Of a stretch of 64,000 nt of DNA, positions 52,233 through 63,397 are shown piece by piece. This DNA is from Rathayibacter sp. VKM Ac-2759. GTDB taxonomy: Bacteria > Actinomycetota > Actinomycetes > Actinomycetales > Microbacteriaceae. Numbering within the stretch: the first letter of the stretch is position 1; each line of letters opens with the position of its first letter. The notes beneath the pieces are model-generated. The model was not told the origin of the DNA. It ran no database searches and saw only the letters and a list, made by a program, of their open reading frames with translations. The stretch is from contig NZ_CP047176.1 in the NCBI RefSeq assembly GCF_009834225.1, forward strand, positions 2,542,001-2,606,000, in the 5' to 3' direction. The position numbers and the translations under genes were made by a program.

Positions 52233-52248
52233 CGCGCCGCACAGCGAC

Positions 52249-52286
52249 ACGAGACCCCCGCTGCCTCAGGGCAGCGGGGGTCTCGT
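52249..52286. terminator. bidirectional hairpin between whiB1 and pdtaS
   Basis: Perfect 17-bp arms (ACGAGACCCCCGCTGCC and its complement) around loop TCAG, followed by CGTT. It lies 16 bases past the whiB1 stop and 26 before the kinase stop on the other strand. Confidence 0.85.
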
Positions 52287-52312
52287 CGTTGCGGCGCGCG
52301 GTTCGGCGTGCG

Positions 52313-53812
52313 TCAGATCTTGGGGCGCGCCAGCCAGCGCAGCGGCATCTCGATGGTGACCTCGGTCCCGCGCCCGACGAGGGTGTGCCAGTCGATCGTC
52401 CCGCCGAGCTCGCCCTGAATCAGCGTGCGCACGATCTGCGTGCCGAGCCCCGAGCCGACCTTGCCCTCCGGCAGACCCACTCCGGTGTCGCGCACCTTGA
52501 CGGTCAGGACGTCGTCGGTGCGGGTGGCGACGATCTCGACGTCGCCCTCGCGGCCGGCGAGCCCGTGCTCGACGGCGTTCGTGACCAGCTCGGTCAGCGC
52601 CAGGGCGAGCGGAGTCGCGTACTCGCTCGGCAGATTGCCGAAGCTGCCGCTGAGCTTGGGGTGCACCGTGGTGTTGTGCGTCGAGGCGACCTCGGCGATC
52701 AGCAGCAGCACGCGGTCGAAGACCTGGTCGAAGTCGACGTTCTGGTTGAGCCCCTCCGAGAGCGTGTCGTGCACGACCGCGATGGCGGCCACCCGGCGCA
52801 TCGCCTGGGTGAGCGCCTCGCGGGCCAGGTCGGAGTGGGTGCGCCGGGCCTGGATCCGCAGCAGCGAGGCGACGGTCTGCAGGTTGTTCTTCACCCGGTG
52901 GTGGATCTCGCGGATCGTCGCGTCCTTGGTGATCAGCTCGCGCTCCTGGTGGCGCAGCTCGGTCACGTCGCGGCAGAGCACCACGGCGCCGACCCGCTCG
53001 CCCCGGTCGCGGATCGGGATCGCACGGAGCGACACCGTGACTCCGCGGGCCTCGATGTCGGTGCGCCAGGGGGCGCGGCCGGTGACCACGAGCGGCAGCG
53101 ATTCGTCGATGACGAGCTTGCCCGTGAGCAGCTTGGTGGTGACCTCGGCGAGCGACTCCCCCTCGAGCTCGTCGGCGAAGCCGATGCGGTTGAACGCCGA
53201 GAGCGCGTTGGGGCTCGCGAAGGTGGTGATGCCGTCGACGTCGAGGCGGATCAGGCCGTCGGAGGCGCGCGGAGCACCGCGTCGCGGCCCGGTGGGCGCC
53301 CCCAGGTCGGGGAAGTCTCCCGAGGCGATCATCGAGAAGAGGTCGTTCGCGCAGTCGTTGAACGTCAGCTCCTGGCGGCTGGGCGTGCGCGTCTCGCTGA
53401 GGTTGGTGTGGCGGGTGACCACCGCGATCGGGCGGTCGGTCGTGGCCTTCTCGGAGGCGTTCAGCCGGCGGATGACCGGCACCGCGCGGACGCGGGTGGG
53501 CGTCTCCTCGAACCAGTCGGGCGCCGAGGTGTCGACGATGCGCGCCGTCTCGAACGCCTCGACGACCTGCGCGCGCCACTCCGACTTGATCCGCTGCCCC
53601 ACGAAGTCGCGGTAGAAGAGCGTCGCCGCACTGGAGGGCCGCGCGTGCGCGACGGCGACGAAGCTGTCGTCGGCGGTCGGCACCCACAGCACGATGTCGG
53701 CGAAGGCGAGATCGGCCAGCAGCTGGGCGTCGCCGACGAGCAGATGGAGCCACTCGACATCGGCGTCGGTGGAGCGGCCGTGGGCGAGGACGAGGTCACT
53801 GAGGGTCGACAC
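52313..53812 (-). CDS. pdtaS: PdtaS-like cytosolic sensor histidine kinase
   Basis: A 499-residue kinase without membrane segments. GAF-like domain (1-about 150), PAS domain (about 180-290), HisKA_2 helix with IREIHHRVKNNLQTVASLL (acceptor His304) and HATPase_c with ALTELVTNAVEHG, DTGVGLP and GSGLGTQIV. In mycobacteria PdtaS phosphorylates the ANTAR RNA-binding regulator PdtaR and senses copper and NO; no PdtaR is in this window. GTG at 53812 lies six bases after a TAGGCT -10 box, so it is probably leaderless. Confidence 0.9.
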   Translation of the reverse strand: MSTLSDLVLAHGRSTDADVEWLHLLVGDAQLLADLAFADIVLWVPTADDSFVAVAHARPSSAATLFYRDFVGQRIKSEWRAQVVEAFETARIVDTSAPDWFEETPTRVRAVPVIRRLNASEKATTDRPIAVVTRHTNLSETRTPSRQELTFNDCANDLFSMIASGDFPDLGAPTGPRRGAPRASDGLIRLDVDGITTFASPNALSAFNRIGFADELEGESLAEVTTKLLTGKLVIDESLPLVVTGRAPWRTDIEARGVTVSLRAIPIRDRGERVGAVVLCRDVTELRHQERELITKDATIREIHHRVKNNLQTVASLLRIQARRTHSDLAREALTQAMRRVAAIAVVHDTLSEGLNQNVDFDQVFDRVLLLIAEVASTHNTTVHPKLSGSFGNLPSEYATPLALALTELVTNAVEHGLAGREGDVEIVATRTDDVLTVKVRDTGVGLPEGKVGSGLGTQIVRTLIQGELGGTIDWHTLVGRGTEVTIEMPLRWLARPKI

Positions 53813-53818
53813 CCGACA

Positions 53819-53824
53819 AGCCTA
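53819..53824 (-). promoter_or_regulatory. -10 element TAGGCT of pdtaS (leaderless)
   Basis: On the minus strand TAGGCT, TGTCGG, then GTG: a six-base gap from the -10 to the start codon, and no ribosome site in between. Confidence 0.55.
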
Positions 53825-53932
53825 GGCGCTCGCCCGCGCCCCGCTCCCGCCGAGCGGACCGTGCGCCGGTGGCGGATCGGGACGAACGGAGGCCGCGCCG
53901 CGGGGACCGCACGGGTGGCGTCCGACGCCGTG

Positions 53933-53941
53933 TTATCCACA
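53933..53941 (+). promoter_or_regulatory. isolated DnaA-box-like TTATCCACA
   Basis: The nine bases match the general bacterial DnaA-box consensus exactly, in a very GC-rich context. I find no second box nearby, so this is a single site in the pdtaS/54086 intergenic region. Confidence 0.4.
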
Positions 53942-54085
53942 GTGTCGCGTCGGCGCACATGTGAGCATCCCTCGACTGCTTCGATGAGGAGGTCCCAGCG
54001 CCCCACCCTGAGCGCATCACGCACCGTCCGAGCCGAAAGGTGACCCGACCCATGAGTCGCTCGTCATGCCACTGGAGCATCCTGC

Positions 54086-54541
54086 ATGAGCCGCCCTTCG
54101 AACGCCTTCGACTACAGCACTCTGCCCCTGGAGGCGGGGGCAGCCGCCTCCAGGCCGCCCACCGTCGGCTTCTTCGCGGCCCAGCCGACGACGCGGGCGG
54201 AGCTGCCCGACCCCGAGCCGATCCTCGAGCGCCTGACGCTGCTCGTCATCGAGATCCTGGCGGGCTCGCGCGACATCGACCAGATCGCGCGCTGGCTGAC
54301 CGACGACGTCTACCGGCACCTGCAGAAGCGGGTGGTGCTCGCCGCGCGCTCCCGCGCCCTGCAGGGGCGACCGGCGCACCGGATCCCCTTCACGGTGGGC
54401 CGGGTCGTGGTCTCGGAGCCGCGCGACGGCATCGTCGAGGCGGTGGTCCTCGTCCACAACCGCGTGCGCACCCGCGCGGTCGCCATCCGGCTCGAGGGCA
54501 TGGACGCCCGCTGGCGGGCGACCGCGATCAATGTGCTGTGA
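54086..54541 (+). CDS. small conserved actinobacterial protein (DUF6459-like)
   Basis: A 151-residue protein. The first 50 residues are disordered (SRPSNAFDYSTLPLEAG); the core from about 55 is alpha+beta: ILERLTLLVIEILAGSRDIDQIARWLTDDVYRHLQKR and a C-terminal GMDARWRATAINVL. It resembles the small proteins found near secA in actinobacteria and grouped as DUF6459; that assignment is from memory. It has no enzymatic motif. It is convergent with secA. Confidence 0.75.
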   Translation: MSRPSNAFDYSTLPLEAGAAASRPPTVGFFAAQPTTRAELPDPEPILERLTLLVIEILAGSRDIDQIARWLTDDVYRHLQKRVVLAARSRALQGRPAHRIPFTVGRVVVSEPRDGIVEAVVLVHNRVRTRAVAIRLEGMDARWRATAINVL

Positions 54542-54631
54542 GACCCGGAGCGCCGGTGCCGCGCGCGTCGGGCGCCCGCGGCGTCGTCTCGGCGCCCGCC
54601 CGGCACCGAGCCTGAGCGATCCACGGAACGA

Positions 54632-54672
54632 CGAAGGCCCCGCGCTCCGCATCTGCGGAGCCGGGGCCTTCG
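54632..54672. terminator. hairpin between secA and the DUF6459-like gene
   Basis: CGAAGGCCCCG and GCTCCGCA pair with TGCGGAGC and CGGGGCCTTCG across a two-base TC turn, with one small bulge. It lies 10 bases downstream of the secA stop (54683, minus strand) and 90 past the other gene. Confidence 0.75.
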
Positions 54673-54682
54673 ATCGTGCGGG

Positions 54683-57472
<2,790 letters not shown>

Positions 57473-57586
57473 GGGGTACTCCAAAACGTAGAAGACAGGG
57501 GTTCCGCACCGGAGCGCGGACCGCGACCCAGCCTAGCCGGGGAGGGCTGTGCGCGGCCCGAGGTCCTGTCCGCCGTCGGCGGACGC

Positions 57587-57623
57587 GAGCGGGCCCCGGC
57601 GTCCAGGACGCCGGGGCCCGCTC
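57587..57623. terminator. hairpin downstream of hpf
   Basis: Perfect 18-base inverted repeat (GAGCGGGCCCCGGCGTCC and complement) with one spacer base, 17 bases past the hpf stop on the minus strand, between hpf and secA. Confidence 0.8.
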
Positions 57624-57639
57624 CAGAGGGGGGCGAGGG

Positions 57640-58326
57640 TCAGACCGCGGCCTGCTCCGCGAGCTCGTCCGCCTCGTCGCCGAGGCCGATCACGCCGTAG
57701 TCCCAGCCCTTGCGGCGGTAGACCACGCTCGGGCGGCCGGTGTCGGCGTCGATGAAGAGGTAGAAGTCGTGGCCGACGAGCTCCATGTAGTCGACGGCGT
57801 CGTCGACGGTCATCGAGACCGACGCGAAGACCTTCTTGCGGATGACGACGGGGCAGTACGGCTCGTCCTCGATCTCGTCGTCCGCGGGTGCCGGCTCGGC
57901 CTGGACGGGCACGACGCCCGTGCTCACCGCTTCCAGGATGGCGGCGTCGGCCGGCTGGAGGGCGACGACGCTGAAGTCGTCGGCGGCGGCGTCCCGGAGC
58001 GAGACCGGGCGATGCTGGCCGCGATGCACCTTCTTGCGGTCCTTGGCTCGTCGCACCCGTTCGAGGAGCCGGCCGAGGGCGACATCGAAGGCCGCGTACT
58101 TGTCGGCACCGCTCGCCTCCGCCCTGACCACGGGGCCCTTGCCGATCAGCGTCAGCTCGACCCGGTCTCCTCCGGGGGCGCCCTTGCCCTCGCTGTGGCG
58201 GCTCGCCTTGATCTCGAGCGCGAGAGCGCGATCGGAGAGGTGCTCGACCTTCTCCGCCTTCTCCGTCGCGTACGCGCGGAAGCGATCGGTGATACCCACG
58301 TTGCGTCCTGTGATGTCGATGTCCAT
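57640..58326 (-). CDS. hpf: ribosome hibernation-promoting factor, long form
   Basis: A 228-residue long HPF. N-terminal S30AE domain (1-about 110; MDIDITGRNVGITDRFRAYA) blocks the ribosomal A/P sites; a linker follows and the C-terminal domain (about 165-228; KVFASVSMTVDDAVDYMELVGHDFYLF) dimerises 30S subunits into 100S ribosomes. ATG at 58326 has GGGAGG upstream; the longer frame to 58410 lacks S30AE features. It lies between comF and secA, as in mycobacteria. Confidence 0.94.
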   Translation of the reverse strand: MDIDITGRNVGITDRFRAYATEKAEKVEHLSDRALALEIKASRHSEGKGAPGGDRVELTLIGKGPVVRAEASGADKYAAFDVALGRLLERVRRAKDRKKVHRGQHRPVSLRDAAADDFSVVALQPADAAILEAVSTGVVPVQAEPAPADDEIEDEPYCPVVIRKKVFASVSMTVDDAVDYMELVGHDFYLFIDADTGRPSVVYRRKGWDYGVIGLGDEADELAEQAAV

Positions 58327-58428
58327 GACAACCTCCCAGTCGAGTACGGCGTGCCGCCTTTCTCGGGCGGACCGTTCACGCCGTGTCCTGAGAGCGTAGA
58401 CCCCGGCCACTGGAGTGTCACCGAGTGT

Positions 58429-59124
58429 TCATCCGAGGATCATCGGGGACCCCGGTGAGTCCCCCGTCAATCGCTGACGACGGCGCGCGGAGGTCGCCGC
58501 GACCGCGACCGCTCCGCGTACGCTTCCGCCCGCCGCCTCGACGGCGCGCCGCATCTCGAGCAGGGTCGCGCCCGAGGTCACGACGTCGTCGACGAGCAGC
58601 ACCGGTGGGAGGGCCTCGAGCGGGCGGCGGGCGCGGAAGGCGCCGTCGAGGTTGCCGCGGCGCTCCAGACGCCCGAGGCCCACCTGGTCGCGCGAGTGCC
58701 TGGCCCGCCGGAGCGGTCGCGCGACGCGGCCTCCCGCGGCGCGGACGATGAGCTCGACCGGGTCGTAGCCGCGGCGGAGTCGCCGGCCGTACGACCCGGG
58801 CGGGACGACGAGCACCGCGGCGTCGCCACCGAGGGCCAGGCGCAGCGCCGGCCGCAGCAGCACCGCGAGCGGAGGGGCCGCCGCGACCCGCCCCTCGTCC
58901 TTGAGCGCGAGGACGAGTCTGCGCACCACTCCCGCGTAGTCCGCGCCGGTGACGACCTCGAGCGGGCGATCCTCCGGCCCGAGCGCCCGTCGCCCTGGCC
59001 GCCCGGCCGCCGCGAGCTCGCCGCGGCACTGCTCGCAGGGCCCGGCGCGGGCGGGGCTCCCGCAGGCGGGGCAGTCGACGGGGAGGAGGACGGCGAGGGC
59101 GTCGAGCAGGGAGTCGCGGAGCAT
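58429..59124 (-). CDS. comF: ComF family phosphoribosyltransferase-like protein
   Basis: A 231-residue ComF: N-terminal four-cysteine zinc knuckle (CPACGSPARAGPCEQC) and a C-terminal PRTase fold with VLLVDDVVTSGATL (about 173-186). In competent bacteria ComF helps take up DNA; in actinobacteria its role is unknown. It lies about 100 bp from both hpf and lpqB, in the lpqB-comF-hpf-secA order also found in M. tuberculosis. Confidence 0.9.
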   Translation of the reverse strand: MLRDSLLDALAVLLPVDCPACGSPARAGPCEQCRGELAAAGRPGRRALGPEDRPLEVVTGADYAGVVRRLVLALKDEGRVAAAPPLAVLLRPALRLALGGDAAVLVVPPGSYGRRLRRGYDPVELIVRAAGGRVARPLRRARHSRDQVGLGRLERRGNLDGAFRARRPLEALPPVLLVDDVVTSGATLLEMRRAVEAAGGSVRGAVAVAATSARRRQRLTGDSPGSPMILG

Positions 59125-59217
59125 GCGCAGAGCCTGCCGGAACCGCGGGCGACGTCACGCGCCGATCGTGCGGCTCCGTCGCGCGGCGGCCTGTGGAGGA
59201 GGATCGTGCCGGAGCGG

Positions 59218-60918
59218 TCAGGACCCCATGCCGGTCTGCACCGCCAGCACCCGCACGTCGGTGGCGACCGTCTGCCACGCCGACCCGCGCTGCTGTCGCA
59301 GCTCGCCGCCCTCGGCGAGGATCCGGATCTGGGTGGACGCGTTGCCCGCCGCGATCTGCCGGGTCCCGGTGGTGGTGCCGAGCGACGTGGCGCCGCCTCC
59401 GATCTGGTTGAGCGTGACGGCGTCCTCCCCCGTCGAGGCGCGCACGACCGAGACGACATCGAGCTCGTCCGTCCAGCTCGCGGCGATCGCCGTTCCGAGG
59501 GTCGATCGGAGCACCACGGGCTCGCCGACCGCGAGGGGCTCCCCCGACGCCGAGCGGGTGATGCCGGCCATCAGCACCGTCGCCTGCTGGCCGTCCTGGG
59601 CGAGGGCCAGCAGGCGCGTGCCGTCGCGCGAGACCGCGACCGAGGCCAGGGAGTCGATCTCGGACCAGGCCGTGGCGACCTGGTACGACGTCGCTCCGTC
59701 GGGCGAGTAGGCGACGAGCTGGCTCGGCGAGGCGCCGGGGATCGACCAGACGTAGCCGAGCGGATCCGTGCTGGGGGCGATCAGGCCCGACCGGGCGTCG
59801 AGCAGCACGTCGTTCCGCCCCGGAGCCACGAGCGTCACCCCGGCGCTCGAGAGCACCGCGGCGGACGCATCGGAGTCGGCTCCCCGCTGCTCGCCCAGCA
59901 CCACGGCGGTCGGCGACAGCGCGCGCACCCGGTCCGAGACCGCCGTCTCGGCGAGTCCCGAGGAGCCGAGGAAGCCGAAGGCGTCGTCGGTGAGCACGAG
60001 CGGCCGGGTGTCGACCCGCGGCGAGGTGGGGAGTCCGTTCGTCTCGCCCGCCACCTCGATCGGGTTCTGCTCGACCGAGAGCGTCACTCCCGTGACGTTC
60101 GAGACGTTGCCGAGGCTGCGGCTCAGCTGAAGCGCCATCAGGCGCCACTGCCGCTCATCGGCCTCGAGCGCCGCGGAGTTGAGGTCGACGACGGCCCGCT
60201 GCGCCTCGACCGGCACGGTCTCGGCGGCGAGCGCCGTCCCCGACGGGAAGGCCGAGACGGCCGCGCCGGAGTCGCGCAGCCAGACGGTCGGCCCGCGCAG
60301 CAGCTCGGTGACGATCGTCGTGCTCGTCGAGCTGTCGGCGCGGGACGCGAACCAGCGGAGGTCCGGCACGAGGAAGCTGTAGCTCGGGTCGAAGAAGTAG
60401 AGCGTGTGCGTCGAGAAGACCTGCTCGAACGTGGTCCTGTCGATCACCACTCCGCTCGGCGGCGCGCTGATGCGCCACTCGCCGTTCTCCTGCACGAAGC
60501 CGTAGTCGAGGCTGAGCGCGGCGGTGGTCGAGACCTCGGTGTACACGCCGCTGCCGTCGACCTCGGCCACGGGGGTGATCGTGAGGGTCAGGGTCGACGT
60601 CGACGGCTGGACCTGCGAGCGCTGGCCCTCGTCGACGGTCACGTGCTCGCTCGGCGTCCAGTCGGCTCCGGAGGAGAGGAACTCGCGGGCGATCTTGTAG
60701 TTGTTCTGCGGGCTGGAGGCCGCGTCGATGAAGCCGTTGAGGATGTCGCGCTGCGAGGCCCCGGCGGCCGGTCCGGACGGCAGGAAGTCGTACTCGAGGT
60801 CCTGCGGTGCCGAGTCGGGCTGCCCGACGCCGACATCGCCGCTGCGGGGGATGCCCGCGCAGCCGGCGAGGGCGAGCACGAGCAGGAGGGCGGTGGCGAG
60901 GGTGCGGAGCATCGTCAC
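59218..60918 (-). CDS. lpqB: LpqB lipoprotein
   Basis: A 566-residue lipoprotein. Signal peptide with lipobox LAGC, GerMN-like domains (about 45-290), and a C-terminal beta-propeller-like LpqB domain. LpqB interacts with MtrB and modulates the MtrA regulon. GTG at 60918 overlaps the mtrB stop (GTGA); an ATG two codons later is the alternative. Confidence 0.92.
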   Translation of the reverse strand: MTMLRTLATALLLVLALAGCAGIPRSGDVGVGQPDSAPQDLEYDFLPSGPAAGASQRDILNGFIDAASSPQNNYKIAREFLSSGADWTPSEHVTVDEGQRSQVQPSTSTLTLTITPVAEVDGSGVYTEVSTTAALSLDYGFVQENGEWRISAPPSGVVIDRTTFEQVFSTHTLYFFDPSYSFLVPDLRWFASRADSSTSTTIVTELLRGPTVWLRDSGAAVSAFPSGTALAAETVPVEAQRAVVDLNSAALEADERQWRLMALQLSRSLGNVSNVTGVTLSVEQNPIEVAGETNGLPTSPRVDTRPLVLTDDAFGFLGSSGLAETAVSDRVRALSPTAVVLGEQRGADSDASAAVLSSAGVTLVAPGRNDVLLDARSGLIAPSTDPLGYVWSIPGASPSQLVAYSPDGATSYQVATAWSEIDSLASVAVSRDGTRLLALAQDGQQATVLMAGITRSASGEPLAVGEPVVLRSTLGTAIAASWTDELDVVSVVRASTGEDAVTLNQIGGGATSLGTTTGTRQIAAGNASTQIRILAEGGELRQQRGSAWQTVATDVRVLAVQTGMGS

Positions 60919-62570
60919 GAGAGCGCTCCGTCCGGGGTCGGCAGCGGCGGCATCACGATCGGGCCGGTGAACGCCTGCTCGCCCGCGTCGATCGGAGGCA
61001 GCGGCAGCGGCGAGGAGTCGATCCGCTCGCCGCGTCGGCGCGGGATGGTCAGGCGGAAGCACGCGCCGCGGTCGGGCAGGGACCAGACCTGCAGCCAGCC
61101 GTGGTGCAGCGCGGTGTCCTCCTGCGCGATCGAGAGGCCGAGGCCCGTGCCGCCGAGGGTCCGTCGGCGCGAGGGGTCGGCCCGCCAGAACCGGTCGAAG
61201 ACCCGGACGACCTCCTCGGAGCTCATGCCGTGGCCGTAGTCGCGGACGGCGAGGGCGACTGCGGACGCGTTGCTGTCGACGGTGACCACGATCTCGCGGC
61301 CGTCGCCGTGCTCGATGGCGTTGCCGAGGAGGTTGCGGACGATCCGGCGGATCCGGCGGGAGTCCATGTCGGCGTCGAAGTAGCCGCCGGGCGCCGAGAG
61401 GGTGAGGGCGGAGCCGTTCGCGGCGGCGATCCCGCTCATGTCCGCGATCTCCTCGCTCGCCAGCCGCACGAGGTTCACCGGCTCCAGCTCGAGCTCGGCC
61501 GACCCGGCGTCGTGGCGGGAGATCTCGAGGAGGTCGGCGAGCAGGCTCTCGAACCGGCCGATCTGGCCGTGCAGGAGCTCGACCGTGCGCTCGGCGACCG
61601 GCGGGAACGCCTCCCTCTGGTCGAAGAGGACGTCGCCGGCCAGCTTCATGGTGGTGAGCGGTGTGCGCAGCTCGTGCGAGACGTCCGAGACGAAGCGCTG
61701 CTGGACGCGGCTCAGGGTCGCGAGCTCGCTGATCTGGTCCTGGAGGCTGTCGGCCATGCCGTTGAAGGAGCGGGCGAGGGTCGCGATCACGTCCTGCCCC
61801 TTCTCGGGGATGCGGACGTCGAAGTCGCCCGCCGCCAGCCGCTGGCTGGTCTGGGCGGCGACCCTCACCGGCGCGACGACCAGGCGCACGACGACCCAGC
61901 TCACGGCTCCGATGAGCAGGACCAGCAGGATCCCGGCGATGTTGAGGACCTGCTGGACGAACTGGAGCGTCCGCTCGGCATCGGCGAGGGAGTAGCCGAT
62001 GTAGAGCTCGTACCGGCCCGCCGAGCTCGGCAGCTCGAGGGTCGAGCCCACCAGGATGCCCGGCTGCTGCTCGCCCGACGAGTCGAGGGTCACCGACTGC
62101 CAGTACTGCCCGTCGACTCCGTCCTGCACGCGCTGGCGCAGCTCGTCGCTGATCACCCCGTTCTGCAACTCGCGGTTGTAGATGTCCTGCGGCGCGAGGG
62201 AGGACGCCTCCTGGTCGGGCGAGCGGACGATCGCGATCAGGGCCGACGAGGACGCGTCGCGGACCGCGGTGCGCACCGAGCTCATCACCTCCTCCATGTC
62301 CTGGCGGGTGGAGACGGTGGCGGCGTCGAGGTAGCCCTGGGCGGCGCGCGTGGCGCGGGAGGTGTCGCCGGTCACCTGGCTGAGCCGCGACTGGAACAGG
62401 TTGTCGCTGATGCTGTACGAGAGGTACGCGCCCGTGGATCCGATGGCGATGCCGCTCAGCAGGACGGTGATCGCGACCGCCCGGAACTGCAGCGAGCTCC
62501 GCCACGCACCGAGGATCCTCCGCGGCCAGCGGCGGACCGCCGGGACCCGGAACCGACGCGCGAGCGACAC
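60915..62570 (-). CDS. mtrB: sensor histidine kinase MtrB
   Basis: A 551-residue kinase. Helix 1 (about 28-50), an extracytoplasmic region (about 51-205), helix 2 (about 210-232), HAMP (about 233-285), DHp with VSDVSHELRTPL, and HATPase with LLGNAIEHG, YGHGMS and GGTGLGLSIA. It controls cell-wall and division genes through MtrA. A Pro-rich tail (SSPLPLPPIDAG) follows the kinase domain. GTG at 62570 is two bases past the mtrA stop. Confidence 0.94.
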   Translation of the reverse strand: MSLARRFRVPAVRRWPRRILGAWRSSLQFRAVAITVLLSGIAIGSTGAYLSYSISDNLFQSRLSQVTGDTSRATRAAQGYLDAATVSTRQDMEEVMSSVRTAVRDASSSALIAIVRSPDQEASSLAPQDIYNRELQNGVISDELRQRVQDGVDGQYWQSVTLDSSGEQQPGILVGSTLELPSSAGRYELYIGYSLADAERTLQFVQQVLNIAGILLVLLIGAVSWVVVRLVVAPVRVAAQTSQRLAAGDFDVRIPEKGQDVIATLARSFNGMADSLQDQISELATLSRVQQRFVSDVSHELRTPLTTMKLAGDVLFDQREAFPPVAERTVELLHGQIGRFESLLADLLEISRHDAGSAELELEPVNLVRLASEEIADMSGIAAANGSALTLSAPGGYFDADMDSRRIRRIVRNLLGNAIEHGDGREIVVTVDSNASAVALAVRDYGHGMSSEEVVRVFDRFWRADPSRRRTLGGTGLGLSIAQEDTALHHGWLQVWSLPDRGACFRLTIPRRRGERIDSSPLPLPPIDAGEQAFTGPIVMPPLPTPDGALS

Positions 62571-62572
62571 GG

Positions 62573-63259
62573 TCAGCTCGGGAGCACGGCGCCGGCGCGG
62601 TAGCCGACACCGCGGACGGTCATCACGATCCGGGGGTCGTCGGGGTCCTTCTCGACCTTGGCGCGCAGGCGCTGCACGTGCACGTTCACGAGGCGGGTGT
62701 CGGCCTTGTAGTGGTAGCCCCAGACCTGCTCCAGCAGCATCTCGCGGGTGAACACCTGCTGGGGCTTCGAGGCGAGGGCGAGGAGGAGGTCGAACTCGAG
62801 CGGGGTCAGGCCGATCCGCGCCTCACCGCGGCGGACCTCGTGACCGGCCACGTCGAGGCTGAGGTCCCCGACCTGCAGCACGGCGTTGGCCGCCACCTGA
62901 GCGGGCCGCAGCCGCGTCTTGATCCGCGCGACGAGCTCCTTGGGATCGAACGGCTTGACCATGTAGTCGTCGGCACCCGACTCGAGGCCCTGCACGACGT
63001 CGGAGGTGTCCGACTTGGCCGTCAGCATGATGATCGGCACGCCCGACTCGGCGCGGACCTCGCGGCAGACCTCGATGCCGTCGCGGCCGGGCAGCATCAG
63101 GTCGAGCAGGACGAGATCGGGCCGGGAGCGGCGGAACGCGTCGAGCGCTCCCGAGCCGTCGGCGCAGAAGAAGACGTCGTACTCCTCTGCCCGCAGCACG
63201 ATGCCGATCATCTCGGCGAGGGCCGCGTCGTCGTCGACCACCAGAATTCGCGCGCTCAT
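62573..63259 (-). CDS. mtrA: response regulator MtrA
   Basis: A 228-residue OmpR-type regulator. Receiver Asp9/10, acceptor Asp53 (LVLLDLML), Thr80 and Lys102 (VKPFDPKEL); winged-helix output from about 130, with LEQVWGYHYKADTRLVNVHV. It is an essential regulator of cell division and peptidoglycan genes in relatives. First gene of mtrA-mtrB-lpqB. Confidence 0.96.
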   Translation of the reverse strand: MSARILVVDDDAALAEMIGIVLRAEEYDVFFCADGSGALDAFRRSRPDLVLLDLMLPGRDGIEVCREVRAESGVPIIMLTAKSDTSDVVQGLESGADDYMVKPFDPKELVARIKTRLRPAQVAANAVLQVGDLSLDVAGHEVRRGEARIGLTPLEFDLLLALASKPQQVFTREMLLEQVWGYHYKADTRLVNVHVQRLRAKVEKDPDDPRIVMTVRGVGYRAGAVLPS

Positions 63260-63397
63260 GAGCCTGTTCTTCCTCGTCTCGGGTCGCGCTCACCCCCCTG
63301 GGCGTCCGCGGTTACCGGCTCAGGCTAACCGACGGGGCCGGGAGGGCGCCGGGCGCGCGGCGGCGGGCGCGCACGGGCCTGTGACAGCATGGGAGGG

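Noticed and set aside
53933..53941. Replication origin
   Set aside because: A single DnaA box without AT-rich unwinding sequence or dnaA/dnaN neighbours.
57640..58410. Longer Hpf starting at 58410
   Set aside because: The extra 28 residues are Arg-rich and lie ahead of a good ribosome site and the canonical MDIDITG start at 58326.
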